The position numbers and the translations under genes are program-made. Shown here in pieces: positions 48,801 to 63,285 of a stretch of DNA of 64,000 bases. Below the pieces are notes generated by a model that worked only from the letters and a program-made list of their open reading frames with translations, had not been told where the DNA came from and did not search any database. This stretch comes from Strobilurus pachycystidiatus. Its lineage: Eukaryota; Basidiomycota; Agaricomycetes; Agaricales; Physalacriaceae. Position 1 is the first letter of the stretch. Each line of letters opens with the position of its first letter. Location: contig JAHLMK010000021.1 in NCBI GenBank assembly GCA_019915135.1, forward strand, positions 372,001-436,000, written 5' to 3'.

Positions 48801-50957
48801 GCCGGTCGAATGAGAAGGGGTCTCAAATACCGCTGGTATGGTCGGTAACGTCTGGTCATTCATTGACAGAGGAGAAAATTGCGCCGAAACCTCTTCTTCG
48901 GGTGAGAGGATCGGTAATTCACCAGAAGAGATATCAACTAAGGGAGCATCATCGTAAAAAGAACAGAATACACCGCAGACGACTTACATAGTGATTCGTC
49001 GAACGAAGCAAAGGATGCCCTTGACGCTTGCCTCGCTTGGTTGCCGTCAGTCATGTTCTGAGTCGTTGTCTGCTCCGATGCCAAAGGTTGAGCAGTGGGG
49101 ATGGAGGTAGATGAAGGCTCATTCCGGTTTGTCCATCGCGGAGACGTAGAGGCAGGAGGTGCATGCAGAGTCTCGGTCTCCGGTGCTTTCGCAAGGTCAT
49201 CAAGCAAAGTTCCAGAGGATGCAGGAATGCTACGAGCTGCCATCTCCGCTCTCTCTCTCGTATCCTCTTCATCCTTCAAGTCTTCCACCGTGACTGCGGT
49301 CTTCTTCGAAGAGGTTGGAGCTGTGGTAGCCATAGCAGGCATCGGAGAATGAGTAGTGCCCTGCGCGGGAGTCGATGCTTGCTTAGTGCTTGACGACATG
49401 GCCGTAGGAAATGATGGCGACGTGGGCGACGTAAAGTTGAACTGGAATACCGACGGGAGGCTAGGTGCTGGAACAGTCGACGAGGGGCTCTGAGGTGAGG
49501 CTGGTGTCGGAGCCGGGGTCGATACTTGAGCGGGCACGGACGATGTAGACATCGAAGACCTGGATCCAAAATTAAAATTGAACACAGGACCCTCTGCAGC
49601 CACGATAGGCGGCGGAACGGCCATCCTAGCATTTTGCTGCGAGGCTGGCGCCGGAGTGATAGTCGCTATCAGTTCCATATCGTCGTCGTCCTCGTCATCC
49701 GAGTCTGGTGGAGGTGGAGGAGCCTCCTCCATCGCTTCTTCACGCCTAAGGTCCGCCGAAGACAACACAGTATGGCTTGGCTGAGAGACAGTCCTTGTGG
49801 ACGGGATGTCCCCCATGTCGCTGTCCTCCGAGTCATCACTAGATCCAGACGAAGAGCTGCCTGCGTCCGGGACTCTAGCAGTGATAGCAGGTGGAGGTAC
49901 GGATTCATCTTCGTACGAAGGCCGTGCCTGATACGCCGACACCGACGCCGCTCGCGGAGGAGAGCGGAAGGCTTGCGCATATGATTCCTGCGGTGTTCGT
50001 GGTGTTGCTGAAGCACGGTTGCTAAAGATAAACAGGATCTGAGCAAGTGGAGACTCGCACGAGGGGAGGAGGGCTTACAGATAAGTATTCCAAGGATTAC
50101 GAGTAGAAGTTGAGGCGGGTGTAGGTAGAGGCGGGTTGGGTGGAAGCACACTACAGCAGGCGATGGTAAGAGATCACGAGTATGGTATCGATTCGATGAC
50201 TTACGGTTGATATGGCTGTTGAGAGGGCCGTTGCCCGCCATACAGCAAAGAAGATTGAGTAGATGGATTTGTTGGAGGGCGCGTACTGCAACGGAAGACA
50301 GTGAGTTTCTGAATGAGGAGGTAAGATTGCATGGAAATTACGGGTTGATGGTGGAAATATGAGAAGAGCTCCGCCTATCCACGAGGCTCGCTGCCTCGAG
50401 GAGCAAGTGTAGGTTGTCTTCATTGGACGCTCTGATTGTCGGCGATGATGGAGCCCATGCTGACAAGATCGGTTCCTCACCACCTCCTTCAGTAGAGATA
50501 GATGGCTCGCCACTGTCACGAACGCATGCCGGTCAGCTCTGGAATATGCGTATAACATACATTCACTGACTGTCTGCGCCGCTGAGTGGGGATGATGTCG
50601 ATTATGTCGCTGTCAAATGTGTCTTCCGTAGCTGGGGTCGTAGAGGCGGAGGCTTCTGGCTGGGTGGTAGACTGTCGAGCCACAGAAGAGGACCTTGTGT
50701 GTGATGTCGGAAGATATGTCCGGGTCCCACTGGAGGTACTACTGGAAAGGAATTCGTCATCATCTTCTTGACCGAATGTAAGTGGGTCGTGCTCTGGTGG
50801 CCGGTCGTACTCTTCGTCGCTGAAGGAGTAAGAGTCGTTGTAGATGGATGAAGAAGACGGTTCTCTGCTGTAAAGATAAGAGACCGATTCGGTGTAGAGA
50901 CCAACCTACTGACCTTGGGTTTGGCGCCACAAAACCAGCGAAGTTGTTTGAAGACAT
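45858..50957 (-). CDS. Very long Ser/Thr/Pro/Gln-rich disordered protein, unknown
   Basis: 1520-residue model in 11 exons: 50914-50957, 50571-50867, 50342-50512, 50205-50285, 50079-50150, 48988-50021, 48753-48937, 46894-48698, 46340-46841, 45925-46281 and 45858-45872. Most of it is low-complexity: a Ser/acidic head (SSDDSEDSDMGD), two FNFxF segments (VFNFNFGS, VFQFNFTS), long Ser/Pro tracts, a Lys patch (RKKKKKKVDG), Val/Pro/Gln runs and a Gln/Pro-rich tail. Only the last 120 residues look folded (IFEPETFEEFYEYLS, DINVVWKFVCWRSRGTHFVARVVG). I recognise no family. The FNF segments recall FG-nucleoporins but are too few. The last intron is optional; reading through would replace RTSR with a 40-residue tail. 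Confidence 0.75.
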
Positions 50958-52810
50958 TGTATCGGTTGGTGGATGGCTTTGATGAGGCGTGTTGTTCGAT
51001 GCTGGATGGTCTGATGATTGAGACGAGCAGTCGCAGAAGGTGCAACGAGATACGCACCGAGAGATTGAGTGGCGTTTGTGGCTGCAGACAGTAGAGGGAA
51101 TGGGAAAGCTGATGCTGTCGGAAGGCTGGAAGACAGGACTGGAAGAAAAAGGTACGCGATGACAACCAGGAGCTGGATAATTTGCATCCGTCCGACGTGG
51201 GATAAGGAAAGGTGTAACGATTACAATAAGGGCCTTTGTGGGAAGGAACGGCACGTGCGACGCGCCTTGATGTGGCCAAAAGAAGAAATTAGTAGGGTCC
51301 AAGATGACGGACACCAAAGCTCACCATTCAAGTATCTTTCAGACTCATGAAAGGGCAGGATATGCGCGACAACGTCTTTGTTTAGAGGATGGATGACTCT
51401 CGCAGTTCAGGGTCGCCAAGTGCGAATTTATGGCGCCAACGACGCGCACTCATGCCCACCCCAGAAGCACAAGCACCCTGGCCCGCTCCAATTCTTCCTC
51501 TGTCTTTTTGTGTTTTTTTTCGCTACCTGAACTGGACTAATCGGAGCCATTCTCCTGCTGATCGCAGCAATCGGTATGAAACTTGGGGACTGCATGCAGC
51601 ACACACAACTCCAGCCCTTGTTTCCCCTGATGATGGCAGGTAATGGTTGCATTTTGCTGAAGAGGGCCGACCAGAACGAAGGTGATGGGGAGAGGATGAG
51701 CGTGGATCGCATGGACGAAAGTGGAAAGCCGACGGCAAATGCCGCCTTTTACAATGAACGCGCTACGTCATGCCGTCTCTTTGCTTGCTGATAATGCGTG
51801 CTGTCGCGTTGCGGGGGCGTGCCATTTCGGCAATTTGGACACCATGATTTTACGGTGCGCAATTGTTCTGCCTGCCAGGAATTGTATGATACTGTACATC
51901 TATTGGTATCTGATCATGATATATGAGGCTTTCTCGATTGGAGAGCCTGAGCTGGCCCTCACCGACAAAGGCCGGAGCACTTACGCTAGCACCAAGCATG
52001 CTCCTGAGTCTCCCTTATATGTCTAAGTTCTTCCTACGTATATACAACACCCAAGTAGAACGACTTTTGTGGTCTAGTCCGTTGTCATATAGTATGAGGA
52101 GAGACACTGCGTATCCAAAGACTTCCCCGTCATTGAGGAGCTTTGTGAGACCATGGGCAGGTCAAGGATGTGAAAACCAGCACGCAGTTTGAGGCTACTG
52201 TGTATAACATAGAGGAAGAACCACCCAAACGCGCCGTTTTAGCACATTGAAATGGGACCGCAAACAGTATGCTGAACTTTGAATCTCTTGTATGCGTTCG
52301 AGCCAGAAGCTCAGGCTAACTCCGCACTCACTCGTCTAACCACTAGGTACCTTCTGGTCAACTCATTCCAGTCAGATTGGGTGAGACTGAGAGCTACGCA
52401 TCATTACCCGGCCTGAGGTATCAATTCGGTAGCAGGCTGCAGACGGTCCTCAGCAAGTGGTATGCATCACTGCTAGTGGCGAATAATTGGAGTTTCTGTA
52501 CACCATTGCAGGCGGATTGAAAAAACGCGTAGTTCGGAAAATTTCACGTACGCCACAGTAGATAGCAATAACAACGGACATATTCAATATATAAACGAGC
52601 ACGGAGAAGACCCAAAAAGAGTGATACAGAGCATTCTAGAGTTTCGAGTGGGCCACTAAAATTCACACGCGTGGACCACTCTAGCGTGGATGCCCTTTGT
52701 TCGTCGATGGTCTCCAGGGTCCTACCTTAAACAGTGGCGATCACAATCCTCCACTGCTAAACCACTTTCTGTCTCCATAAACCACGAACAATTCCCTGTG
52801 CCACCCGACT
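50958..52810. other. 1.85-kb intergenic region
   Basis: Divergent promoters of the disordered-protein gene and the cyclin-like gene. Overlapping ORFs at 50602-51317 minus and 51389-52026 plus look non-coding (skewed composition, no motif). Confidence 0.4.
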
Positions 52811-54469
52811 ATGCAGCGCTTTTACCGCCCCACTTGGATCCAAGCCCCCGACGCGTCTGCATTGCCAGATTTCGACCACGCGTTCAAAGGTAGCGTATCA
52901 TCGTCATCTGGCGCGTCTTCGATGCCCCCAACTCCCCAAGGACCATTTTCCAAACATCCATGGCCGATTGTCGAGGACGAAGAGGAGGAACTGATGAACA
53001 ATCGCTCTGAAGTAGCTCGGTGGATCAACGAAGGGGGCTCAAGGCCATCCAAATCAAACGTCCTCTCTTGCACCAGAGTTATACCGAGTGGCCTCCCATC
53101 GTCCGCATCCATACACAGCGACAAAGGTCCACCGCACTTACCGGTATTCACTGCGCCAAAGCCCGCCATCCCGCGTCGCGCAGTGATAGGCTCGGATAGC
53201 GACTTCCCAGCACCGCCCACCCTTGCTGACATCCAACGCATGGAGCCAGACCTCACACCCCTCGAGCAGATGATGCGCGCCAGCGATATCAACCAGCAGC
53301 TCCTCGTCCGCACCGTTAACGAGCACAGAGGCCTCATTAGCGTCGTCTCCACACGAACATTTCTCTCCGAACGTCCCAAAGCCGTAATTCAAGGTGTTTG
53401 GACCAGCGTTCAGCGAAAGAAGACGGGCAAGGAGCCGCCGTCATCCAAGACCAGCGGTGCTCTACCGATGCCACCTATGCTGGAGAATATCCAGAGCCTC
53501 GAGCCACAGCTGCCTTTGATCCAACAGTTCAAGCACACCAGTGACGATGTTCCCGCTTTTCAGTCGGCAGTAGACAACTATGCGGGACGCCCAACGAGCT
53601 GCTCGTCTACGAGCTCAGCGCCGGACGATTCTGCCTTGGTAGTTCCCGAACACCCCCGCGTGGCTGCTGCGTTCGCCAAGTGGATCGTTCTCGAGTTTGT
53701 GACGCGGGCTGTGAAAGATTCTAAGAACGTCTTTTGGTGAGTGATCATGAAGTCGTGATGACAGACAAAGTAGCTCACATTATCTGACAGGTCGTTTGTT
53801 CAATCATGCGTGTACGCAAAGACCCTCGAAATTGTCCAAGACGCCGTTGCAATTCTGGGAAAAGACTGTGTTGCTTTGTTCCACGCGATGGTCTACCTGA
53901 AGAGGATCTTCGGCCATATCAAGCTGGATAGTCGTGATCTCTTGGGGAACGATGCTGGCAGTGAAGAACACAGCTCAAGCATCATCCATCGAGTCGTGAC
54001 GGTAGCTTTCATGATCGGCCGCAAGTATGCGTGCGACGAGTTCAGCTTGAGAAGCTGCGATAGATGGTAAGTTCCTCGTCAGAAAGTTGCGCCCACGTTA
54101 CTGACTTATATTAGGGCACACACGTTGGGTTTAAGAGACCGAAAAGGTCTCGCTCCATTCGAACTGGGGCTCTGCGGTATCCTGGCATGGCACATGGATA
54201 TCTCTCCGCAAGACTGGCAAACGAATGTTCAAGACTTCATCCAGTCTGCGCAGGAACTTCCGTTCCCGTTCGATGAGGATGGTCTCGAAAGACGAACAGT
54301 GCTAGAGATGCTACATGGGTTGAACAGAGTCACAGTGCAGAAGCCACCCCCGCGGACGTACGGTGACGACATTTGGCTGTCGAAGGGGGAGTTGGAAAAG
54401 CGCCGCCGAGCATTTTCTTCCTTGTTGAAAGGGCTGACTGTTGTGCATGGAGTCTTGGCGCACAATTGA
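52811..54469 (+). CDS. Cyclin-box-like protein
   Basis: 518-residue model with exons 52811-53736, 53791-54066 and 54115-54469. The first 290 residues are Pro/Ser-rich and probably disordered, with two similar peptides (PAPPTLADIQRMEPDLTPLEQM and PMPPMLENIQSLEPQLPLIQQF) spaced about 90 residues apart. The second half is helical and looks like a cyclin fold: WSFVQSCVYAKTLEIVQDAV, CVALFHAMVYLKRIFGHI, HRVVTVAFMIGRKYACDEFSLRSCDRWAHTLGL and FELGLCGILAWHMDIS. That pattern (helix 3 Y.KRI, 'A..IGRKY..DE', 'W...LGL', 'FE...L..L.W...IS') is what Pho80/Pcl-type cyclins show. A CDK partner is therefore expected but not shown. Confidence 0.65.
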
Positions 54470-54872
54470 GGTGCAGGAACGATTCCCCTGCGGACGCACA
54501 CTTCCGCGAAATGGTTGCGTTAGTTGAAGTATTTTTTTGGTCCCGTCTTGGTGCGGTAGACCTACATCACTGTATCAGATATTGCCTGTATGTACTGAGT
54601 AGCATCGTATTGAACTCACTGTGAGTTCCTCGTTGCCAAGACGCGCCACAGAGTCCCTCCTGGGTATTCAGGCAAAATTCTTCATCGTCCTGCGTCTCAG
54701 AAGGCAAACCAGATGGAAGAACAGTCAGTGAACAGACTCGCATGACAGTTCTGAAGAACCAAGAGATAACCCTAACCCCGATAACCCGATATCTTTGAAA
54801 TTATAAGATCGTGCCAACCTTCCTTTCCTTGTGCTTACCACCACTCACAAGATTCACAAATAAGTACTTGAG
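54470..54872. other. Intergenic
   Basis: 403 bp. Includes a short stretch with two CCCTAACCCC/GATAACCC-like units near 54767-54790, too short to be a telomere relic. Confidence 0.4.
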
Positions 54873-55900
54873 ATGGCGCTCGGTGACATAGACCCTACCG
54901 AGCACTCATCTCACCCATATGACTCTCTGATTCAGAAAGCGAAAAATGATCCCGTGCGCCCGAGTCTCCTGCAAGTTTCTTCTGATACTTGATCTAGTAC
55001 CCTCAAAGGAACGAATCCAAGCCTGCTACGAAGAGCATCGCACCTCTCGCAACGCGGCTCAGAAAGTTATCTTCACTTCTCCCAAATTTACAGGCGTATC
55101 GATAGATCCAATTCTCCTGCGGTTGGCTGATCCTAGTGTTGAACCGGGTTTCGTGGATCCGCGCAACTCGATGGTCATTCATGCTCGGCCGCCTTCCGGA
55201 GTAAAAGTGATGATAAAAGAGTGTCAAGAGAAGCTCTCAGACGTTCTCCCAAGTATGTGAACAAGCTCTCATCTGGTACTTCCAATTCAAAGTACTTGTC
55301 ATTGCGAGACCTCTGGAATCTACCTCAAGCGTCCCTACACATGACTGTCCTAGAGATAGCGCATTCTCTTACCCCGGAGGAAATTGCCCCTTTGGTGAAC
55401 CAGATACGCGATTCTGTACCGTCGATGCTCAGCCACACCTCCGCCCATCCCACGAAGCTCATCAAGCCTTTCCTATGCTTTGACGCATCTGCCATCGCCT
55501 TGTCCTTCCTCCCTGCAGTCCACATCTCTGGTGCTCGCGATGGGTATACATACCATCATCTCCGTCGAGACGTGTTCAACCAGGCGTGCGCGTCGGGTAT
55601 CGAGATCGCCTCCCGCTACGTCGTCCCCAGTGCGCACATCACAGTCGGACGTTTATCTACGCCAGCGACCTCCAAACTGATATGATCCTGGATTCGAAGA
55701 AGGTGGATCGGCTACTAGAGCGCGTCGACGAGATCAACGCGTGGCTGGAAAGGGAATTCTGGCCCAGAGAAGATGGGACGATTCCTGAGGGCGGTCAGTG
55801 GGTTGTGGGCGAAAATTCGGGGCTCGAGTGGCGCACAGGAGCTTTGTGGTATGGATCTGGTGGAGAGACGCTCATGGCTGGGAAAGCTGGACACGTTTGA
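54873..55900 (+). pseudogene. 2H phosphoesterase (RNA ligase/cyclic phosphodiesterase fold), single frameshift
   Basis: Exons 54873-54953, 55009-55252 and 55309 onward. The two HxT motifs of the 2H superfamily are both present: LHMTV (about 55337) and AHITVGR (about 55636). These enzymes open or hydrolyse 2',3'-cyclic phosphates. Directly after AHITVGR the reading frame slips: in-frame translation reaches a TGA at 55683-55685, whereas the +1 reading continues as FIYASDLQTDM, then KKVDRLLERVDEINAWL, REDGTIPEGGQWVVGE and GLEWRTGALWYGSGG to a stop at 55898-55900, exactly the family's C-terminus. One missing base near 55651 explains it. No intron fits. It is either a recent pseudogene or a sequencing error; the rest is intact. 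Confidence 0.8.
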
Positions 55901-56088
55901 AAAGTGAGATCGCGTGCATGTCGGCGGTCTGCTCCGCAAGTACACTGCATGATGATCATAGATGATACAGACCACAAACATTGAGAATAAAATGGTACAA
56001 CTAATATATGCAGAGCGTCGTTCAAATAATATACAGTATGCATGTGAAGGGGATGGGATGGTGTGGGGTTGAAAGATGCGTGCTGTAA

Positions 56089-56399
56089 TCAACACAGGCA
56101 GAAGGAGACCCAATATTCGTCCCCAGGTACAGCGTACTTGGACAGCATCTCCTCGTTGTGCATAGACAAGGCCATGCCAGTGATGGCGACGCCCGTAGCG
56201 ACTGCAGACAATCCTGCAGTTACAGCTGCTGATACGGCGGAGGCTGTCAGCTACAAACCATGTTGAGCCAATAACGCCACGTCCATCAAGACCAACTTAC
56301 CTTATTCCGTACAACTGAATTACTCAAGCCGCCAGAAGGCGTAAACATGCCATGACTGCCAGCGCCCATCGCAATGCGGCGTGCTATTGTGGGAAGCAT
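56089..56399 (-). CDS. Small single-pass membrane protein (86 residues)
   Basis: Exons 56301-56399 and 56089-56250; the intron has a GTAAGT donor and TTTGTAG acceptor, phase 0. The N-terminus (MLPTIARRIAMGAGSHG) is basic with no acidic residue, so a mitochondrial target is possible. Exon 2 opens with a 30-residue Ala/Val/Thr/Gly-rich hydrophobic helix (LTASAVSAAVTAGLSAVATG then VAITGMALSM), followed by HNEEMLSKYAVPGDEYWV. Tiny mitochondrial inner-membrane assembly or respiratory subunits look like this; no family name is offered. It is too short to be found without splicing. Confidence 0.6.
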
Positions 56400-57444
56400 G
56401 TTGAGGATGATATGAGGTTGGTTGTGTTGGGTGAATGATGTTGCGTCGCCTTTCATCCCCACTCACATTTATATGGAGGGCATCGTTGTCCAGAGTGGCT
56501 CCCACGAGTACTTCCCGAGGGCTGGCGACGACCGCAACGGCGAAGTCACACAAGTCCAGGAGCTCCTAGCACTGTCATCGATTCGTCGGGGCGCAGTCTA
56601 GACCGAGGTCGGTGAATCGCGGGGTTTGCCGATGCACCACTACAACGCCACGACCAGGCCACGACAACGCCTCAGAAAAGTGCTAGCTGAACCTACGTGA
56701 GCTCGCGAACGGCTAGAATAAGCGTTAGATAAGGTAACCAGAACGACTAGACATTAGATATTGCACATACCTTAGAATAAGGACGGCAAGTCGATAGTGC
56801 GCACGGCGCAACAGTCGCCGGTGCCGACTGCCACATTGGGCGAGATCGCGTGCGCATCCGAGAACTTCTTCTCTCGTCGCGTCCATCACCTCGACTGACA
56901 GAGCGCCTGCATAGCACGACACTCTGCCACTGCAGAAATTTTCTCTGCCCCACCCACCATCCCTTTAGTTGAGTTTAGCACGCTTGGTATGCTTGGGCTT
57001 TCCGTGGAACCTTCCTGGAACCCATTCTCCTTGTGTACTGGTTTCGGCACTCACCCACTAGGAAGTTTCGCGAAGGGAACATTCAGTTGTCGGATGTCCC
57101 TCCCGCTCTTCATCAATCCGGGTCAGCCGCCGCAAGGCGGCGGCGGTGTCAATTCCATTGACAAACACTCATTCTAGGAATGTTTTACCGACTAATCTAC
57201 TCATCTCATCATAGTAAGAGCGCCACGGATGCGCACACTGTCTCACATGGTTACCTTATTTATGGACCAGGTCGAGAATCTCAGACATCACAGCCGAACG
57301 GCCTTCCCCGTATACTCCGGCCCCGCACACAACACGGGTAATCTGTTACAATCCACAAAGAGAGCGCGTTGACCATTGAGTAAGGTTAAGCGTACAGACA
57401 GATTTTGAGAAAATAATATAAAAAACACGAATGCATCTAAAGAA
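56400..57444. other. Intergenic
   Basis: 1.05 kb. Promoter of the mini membrane protein gene and the 3' region of SEC23. A short repeated TAGAATAAG (around 56715 and 56772) was noted. No gene. Confidence 0.4.
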
Positions 57445-60139
<2,695 letters not shown>

Positions 60140-60945
60140 CCTGCACCGTGTCTTGTCGTCAGAGGTGTCGCAGACACGAAATGTTGAGAACTGGGTGTCA
60201 CTGGACAAGTTGCGAGCAGTAGGACGTGGAGGTAAACAATACGCAGCCAAACAAAGGCAGGAGCTCGGCACGCCTTGTACACTCTCATCAGAGTCTACAT
60301 GCACTCGCGTAAGAAGGAGGATGTTGTGTTTTGAACATATACTGCGGAGACATACATCTTTAATCCACAAGGATTCGTTCAAGATTGCGTGGAGTTGAGC
60401 GGCATGGCTCGATAAAGAATCACGACCTAGAGATGCCTCACAGCCCTAGAGAAGATCTGTTCGAAGACGTGTGTTCGCTCCACCGATGCAGCTGTTCAAT
60501 ATCTGTTTGCCTCTTGAAATTTCCGGATTTTCGAGCGATTGTAGAGTTCAAACAGCAATGACACAGAAACACCACCTCGCCTCCCCAACAACTTGTCATT
60601 AGAAGGTGCCACGTTGAGAATACGTGACGGCAAGTAGGGAGGACACGAAGCAACGATAGTACAGACAGCAGATGATACAAACAGAGCAAACAACAGGAGA
60701 ACACGAAATGAGACAAGATAGTACAAGCACAGCACAGCACGAAAGCAAAACTAAAACTACTTCTGACAACGAGTCCAAAACAGAGACGGAGAGACAGACA
60801 CGATACAAGAGAGAAAGAGATGTGGCAAGATACCTAAGAAGACGAGCCTTTCCGAGCTTTGTGAGAAGCACGGCGACGCGATAGGTCGTAAGGCGTGAAC
60901 CGACGAGATTCACTAGAGTAGACAAAAATGAGTAACATGCAGCTC
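60140..60945. other. Intergenic, purine-rich
   Basis: 806 bp with SEC23's promoter and a long purine-rich stretch (about 60660-60840, repeated GAGACAG/ACAAGA words). No gene. Confidence 0.45.
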
Positions 60946-63285
60946 TCAATCGACATCCAAAGCGTACCGTGTCTTCATCTCCTTGCTATCGAGGGACTCC
61001 GAGCTGGAGTGAGCCTCTGATGAATAGGGCTCGTAAACAAGCCTAGAGATACAAACAAAAGCTGGTCAATGACTGTTCACATTCAAAGAGGGCAACATAC
61101 CTATCCATATCAAGGTAGGGGTCGAAGGAAGAAGATCCGATTTGAAAGCCATCCACATCTTCCAGTGCCTCGTAGAACCCGTACGACTTCTTTCTCGCAG
61201 CGCGAGTGAAGTCGAACCCGTCGTCATATGGGCTCAGTGCATGTGTGCTCTTCGGGGTCGGAGGGGCGGTGAACTCGGATGAGGTCGACCCGTCGTCGCT
61301 CACAGGGGAGGGCGCGTCGTATGGACCATCTTCGAAGCCAGTCGAGCTCGAGCTCTCGAGGGCTGATGCCGGGAAAGACAGATCAAAATGATCTGCCACA
61401 GGCTGGGCAAAATCAACAAGTGCCGGGAATTCCTCTAGATCGAAGGTGTAGAGGGTGGATTCGACTGGGCACGGCGCACTGGTTGACGAAGATGGCGTCA
61501 ACGAAAGGACCTGGTGCACTCGCATAGCCAATGCATCTAGTGCGGGGTCCGGCGAGGTGTCCATGGACCATTCGTCGTCTACATCCATGGCATTGTCGTC
61601 GAGGAAGGTGGAAGGCGGGCCGGCAAGAACTTCGGGCACAGAAAATAGAGGCAAAGGTGGTGTCTCCACATTGGCGGTCGGCCAATATGTCGGTGGAGAC
61701 ATTAGCGGAGGAACAGCGATCTCCGCTAACCTTCCAGCCGTCAACTCGTCTGCAAGTCCTGCAAGGAATTCTTCCGCCGTGGGGATAGGCTCGACAACCC
61801 CATTCATCAATCCCTCCTCCAGTCCTTGTGATTGCGCCTCGGTTATGATGATAACCTCGTCATCATCATCCTCGTCCTCGTCCTCGTCCTCGTAATCAAC
61901 CAAGGGTTCGACGGGGGTGACCTCAACCTCAATGTGAGGAGCGACATAAGCAGCAACTGGCGCCATTACAGGCGTGTCCTGCTTCGGTAGCCCTTCTGGT
62001 TTGTCCGCGTCCATGGCATCTTCCACCTTCGCTTTGTTAATGGGGTCCTTGGCCTTGACACTGATCCCGCGCGGTTCATCTTCTGAGAACTGGAAGAGAC
62101 GGGGGGAGGTATTGGCGGCGCGAGACCAGAAGCCACCACGGCCGGACTTGAGTGCAGCGAGCTCGTCGGCCATGCTTCTCACGTTGCTGGTGGGGATGGA
62201 TGTCGTCGGGGAAGATTCGTGGCCTGAGATTTGGGGAACGGGTTCGGCGACAGGAAGGGGATCCGAAGAAGGTTGAGACCGCGGGTGGGGGGCAGAAGAG
62301 AACGTCCCTTTCGCGGAGTTCTTTTCACGGTCCTTCATGCTAGAAGCACAAAATCGACATGAATGGAATGTCCACAAAAAGAATGTAACACCAAACTGAC
62401 ATTTCCGCGGCCTCGATAATCCCTTCTCGCACTTGGGTGTACTGGGTATCGGCAAAGACGACATCGGCACCAGGTTTGGTAGCTCTGGACCTAAGAGACT
62501 ATGAGACTACTTCGGATGATGCCAGAGATGGTGAACAAACATGATATTCATGGCCTCCAACCTATCGCGTAAGAGGAGCATTTCAGCGCCGGGCATGAAC
62601 TCGACTTCACCATCCGATGGCCAGTAGTCGACGGTTCGAGAGCTCGCTTTCGAAGGTGTTTGGTTGTCAAACACCATTGGTGCGACAGGCATCGAGGGAA
62701 CGGAGGCGGAGGCTGGAGACAAATGCGCGGCGAGGGGACACTTGCGGCGCGGTAGAGCCTTGATAGGTCCTCGCTGGTCGGTGTCGGTGGCCGCAGACTG
62801 GGCAAAGAAGCCGTTGGCCTTCAACTTTCCCTTCATGCTAGGAACATTGTCAGTCAGATGCAGAAATGAAGAACTTGGTACAAACATTTGCGAGGCTCTT
62901 TGGGCCTCTTCGATGAGCTCCTGCTCACAGTCAGGAGCAAAGGTGGCGTCGTCGCCCATTGCGAGGGAGAGTAAATCCGCCTCGAACTGGGCGACATCCT
63001 CAGGAGATCCGAAATGGTCTATGGGGATGTCTGGGGACAATGTTGAAGGAGGTGCGACGGAAAATGTCGTCTCCATACTAGCCTGGGTGGGCACCTTCCG
63101 AGATGGCTTCATCTTTCGGCCCAGGGACGCGAACTTCGAGCGCATCGTGGACGGGGACTTCACTGGCTTGGTGGCCGAGGACGAGTTCAGAAAGCTGTGG
63201 ACAGGTCACAACGATGAAGATGGAAGTAGACATCGAGTGGCGCCTACCTGAACGGTTTGCTCTCAAGCTTAAATGCGCTGAACAT
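60946..63285 (-). CDS. 687-residue acidic protein, unknown
   Basis: Six exons: 63248-63285, 62886-63194, 62541-62837, 62401-62484, 61101-62339 and 60946-61042, all junctions phase 2. Starts MFSAFKLESKPF; a basic N-terminal segment (MRSKFASLGRKMKPSRKV) is followed by acidic and Pro/Ser-rich sequence with an Asp/Glu run (YEDEDEDEDDDDEV) near the middle. Two helical pieces look alike: EEAQRASQ-IMKGKLKANGFF and IIEAAE-IMKDREKNSAKGTF, and in both an intron lies just before the MK. The conserved-looking GFDFTRAARKKSYGFYEALEDVDGF is near the C-terminus. No known domain; nuclear or scaffold roles are possible. The start could be slightly upstream. Confidence 0.68.

Noticed and set aside
50602..51317. 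Overlapping minus-strand ORFs of 185-225 codons
   Set aside because: They cover the first exons of the disordered-protein gene in other frames and its upstream region; low-complexity shadows.
54767..54790. Telomere-like units (CCCTAACCCC, GATAACCC)
   Set aside because: Only about two imperfect units; far too short for an interstitial telomere and probably chance.
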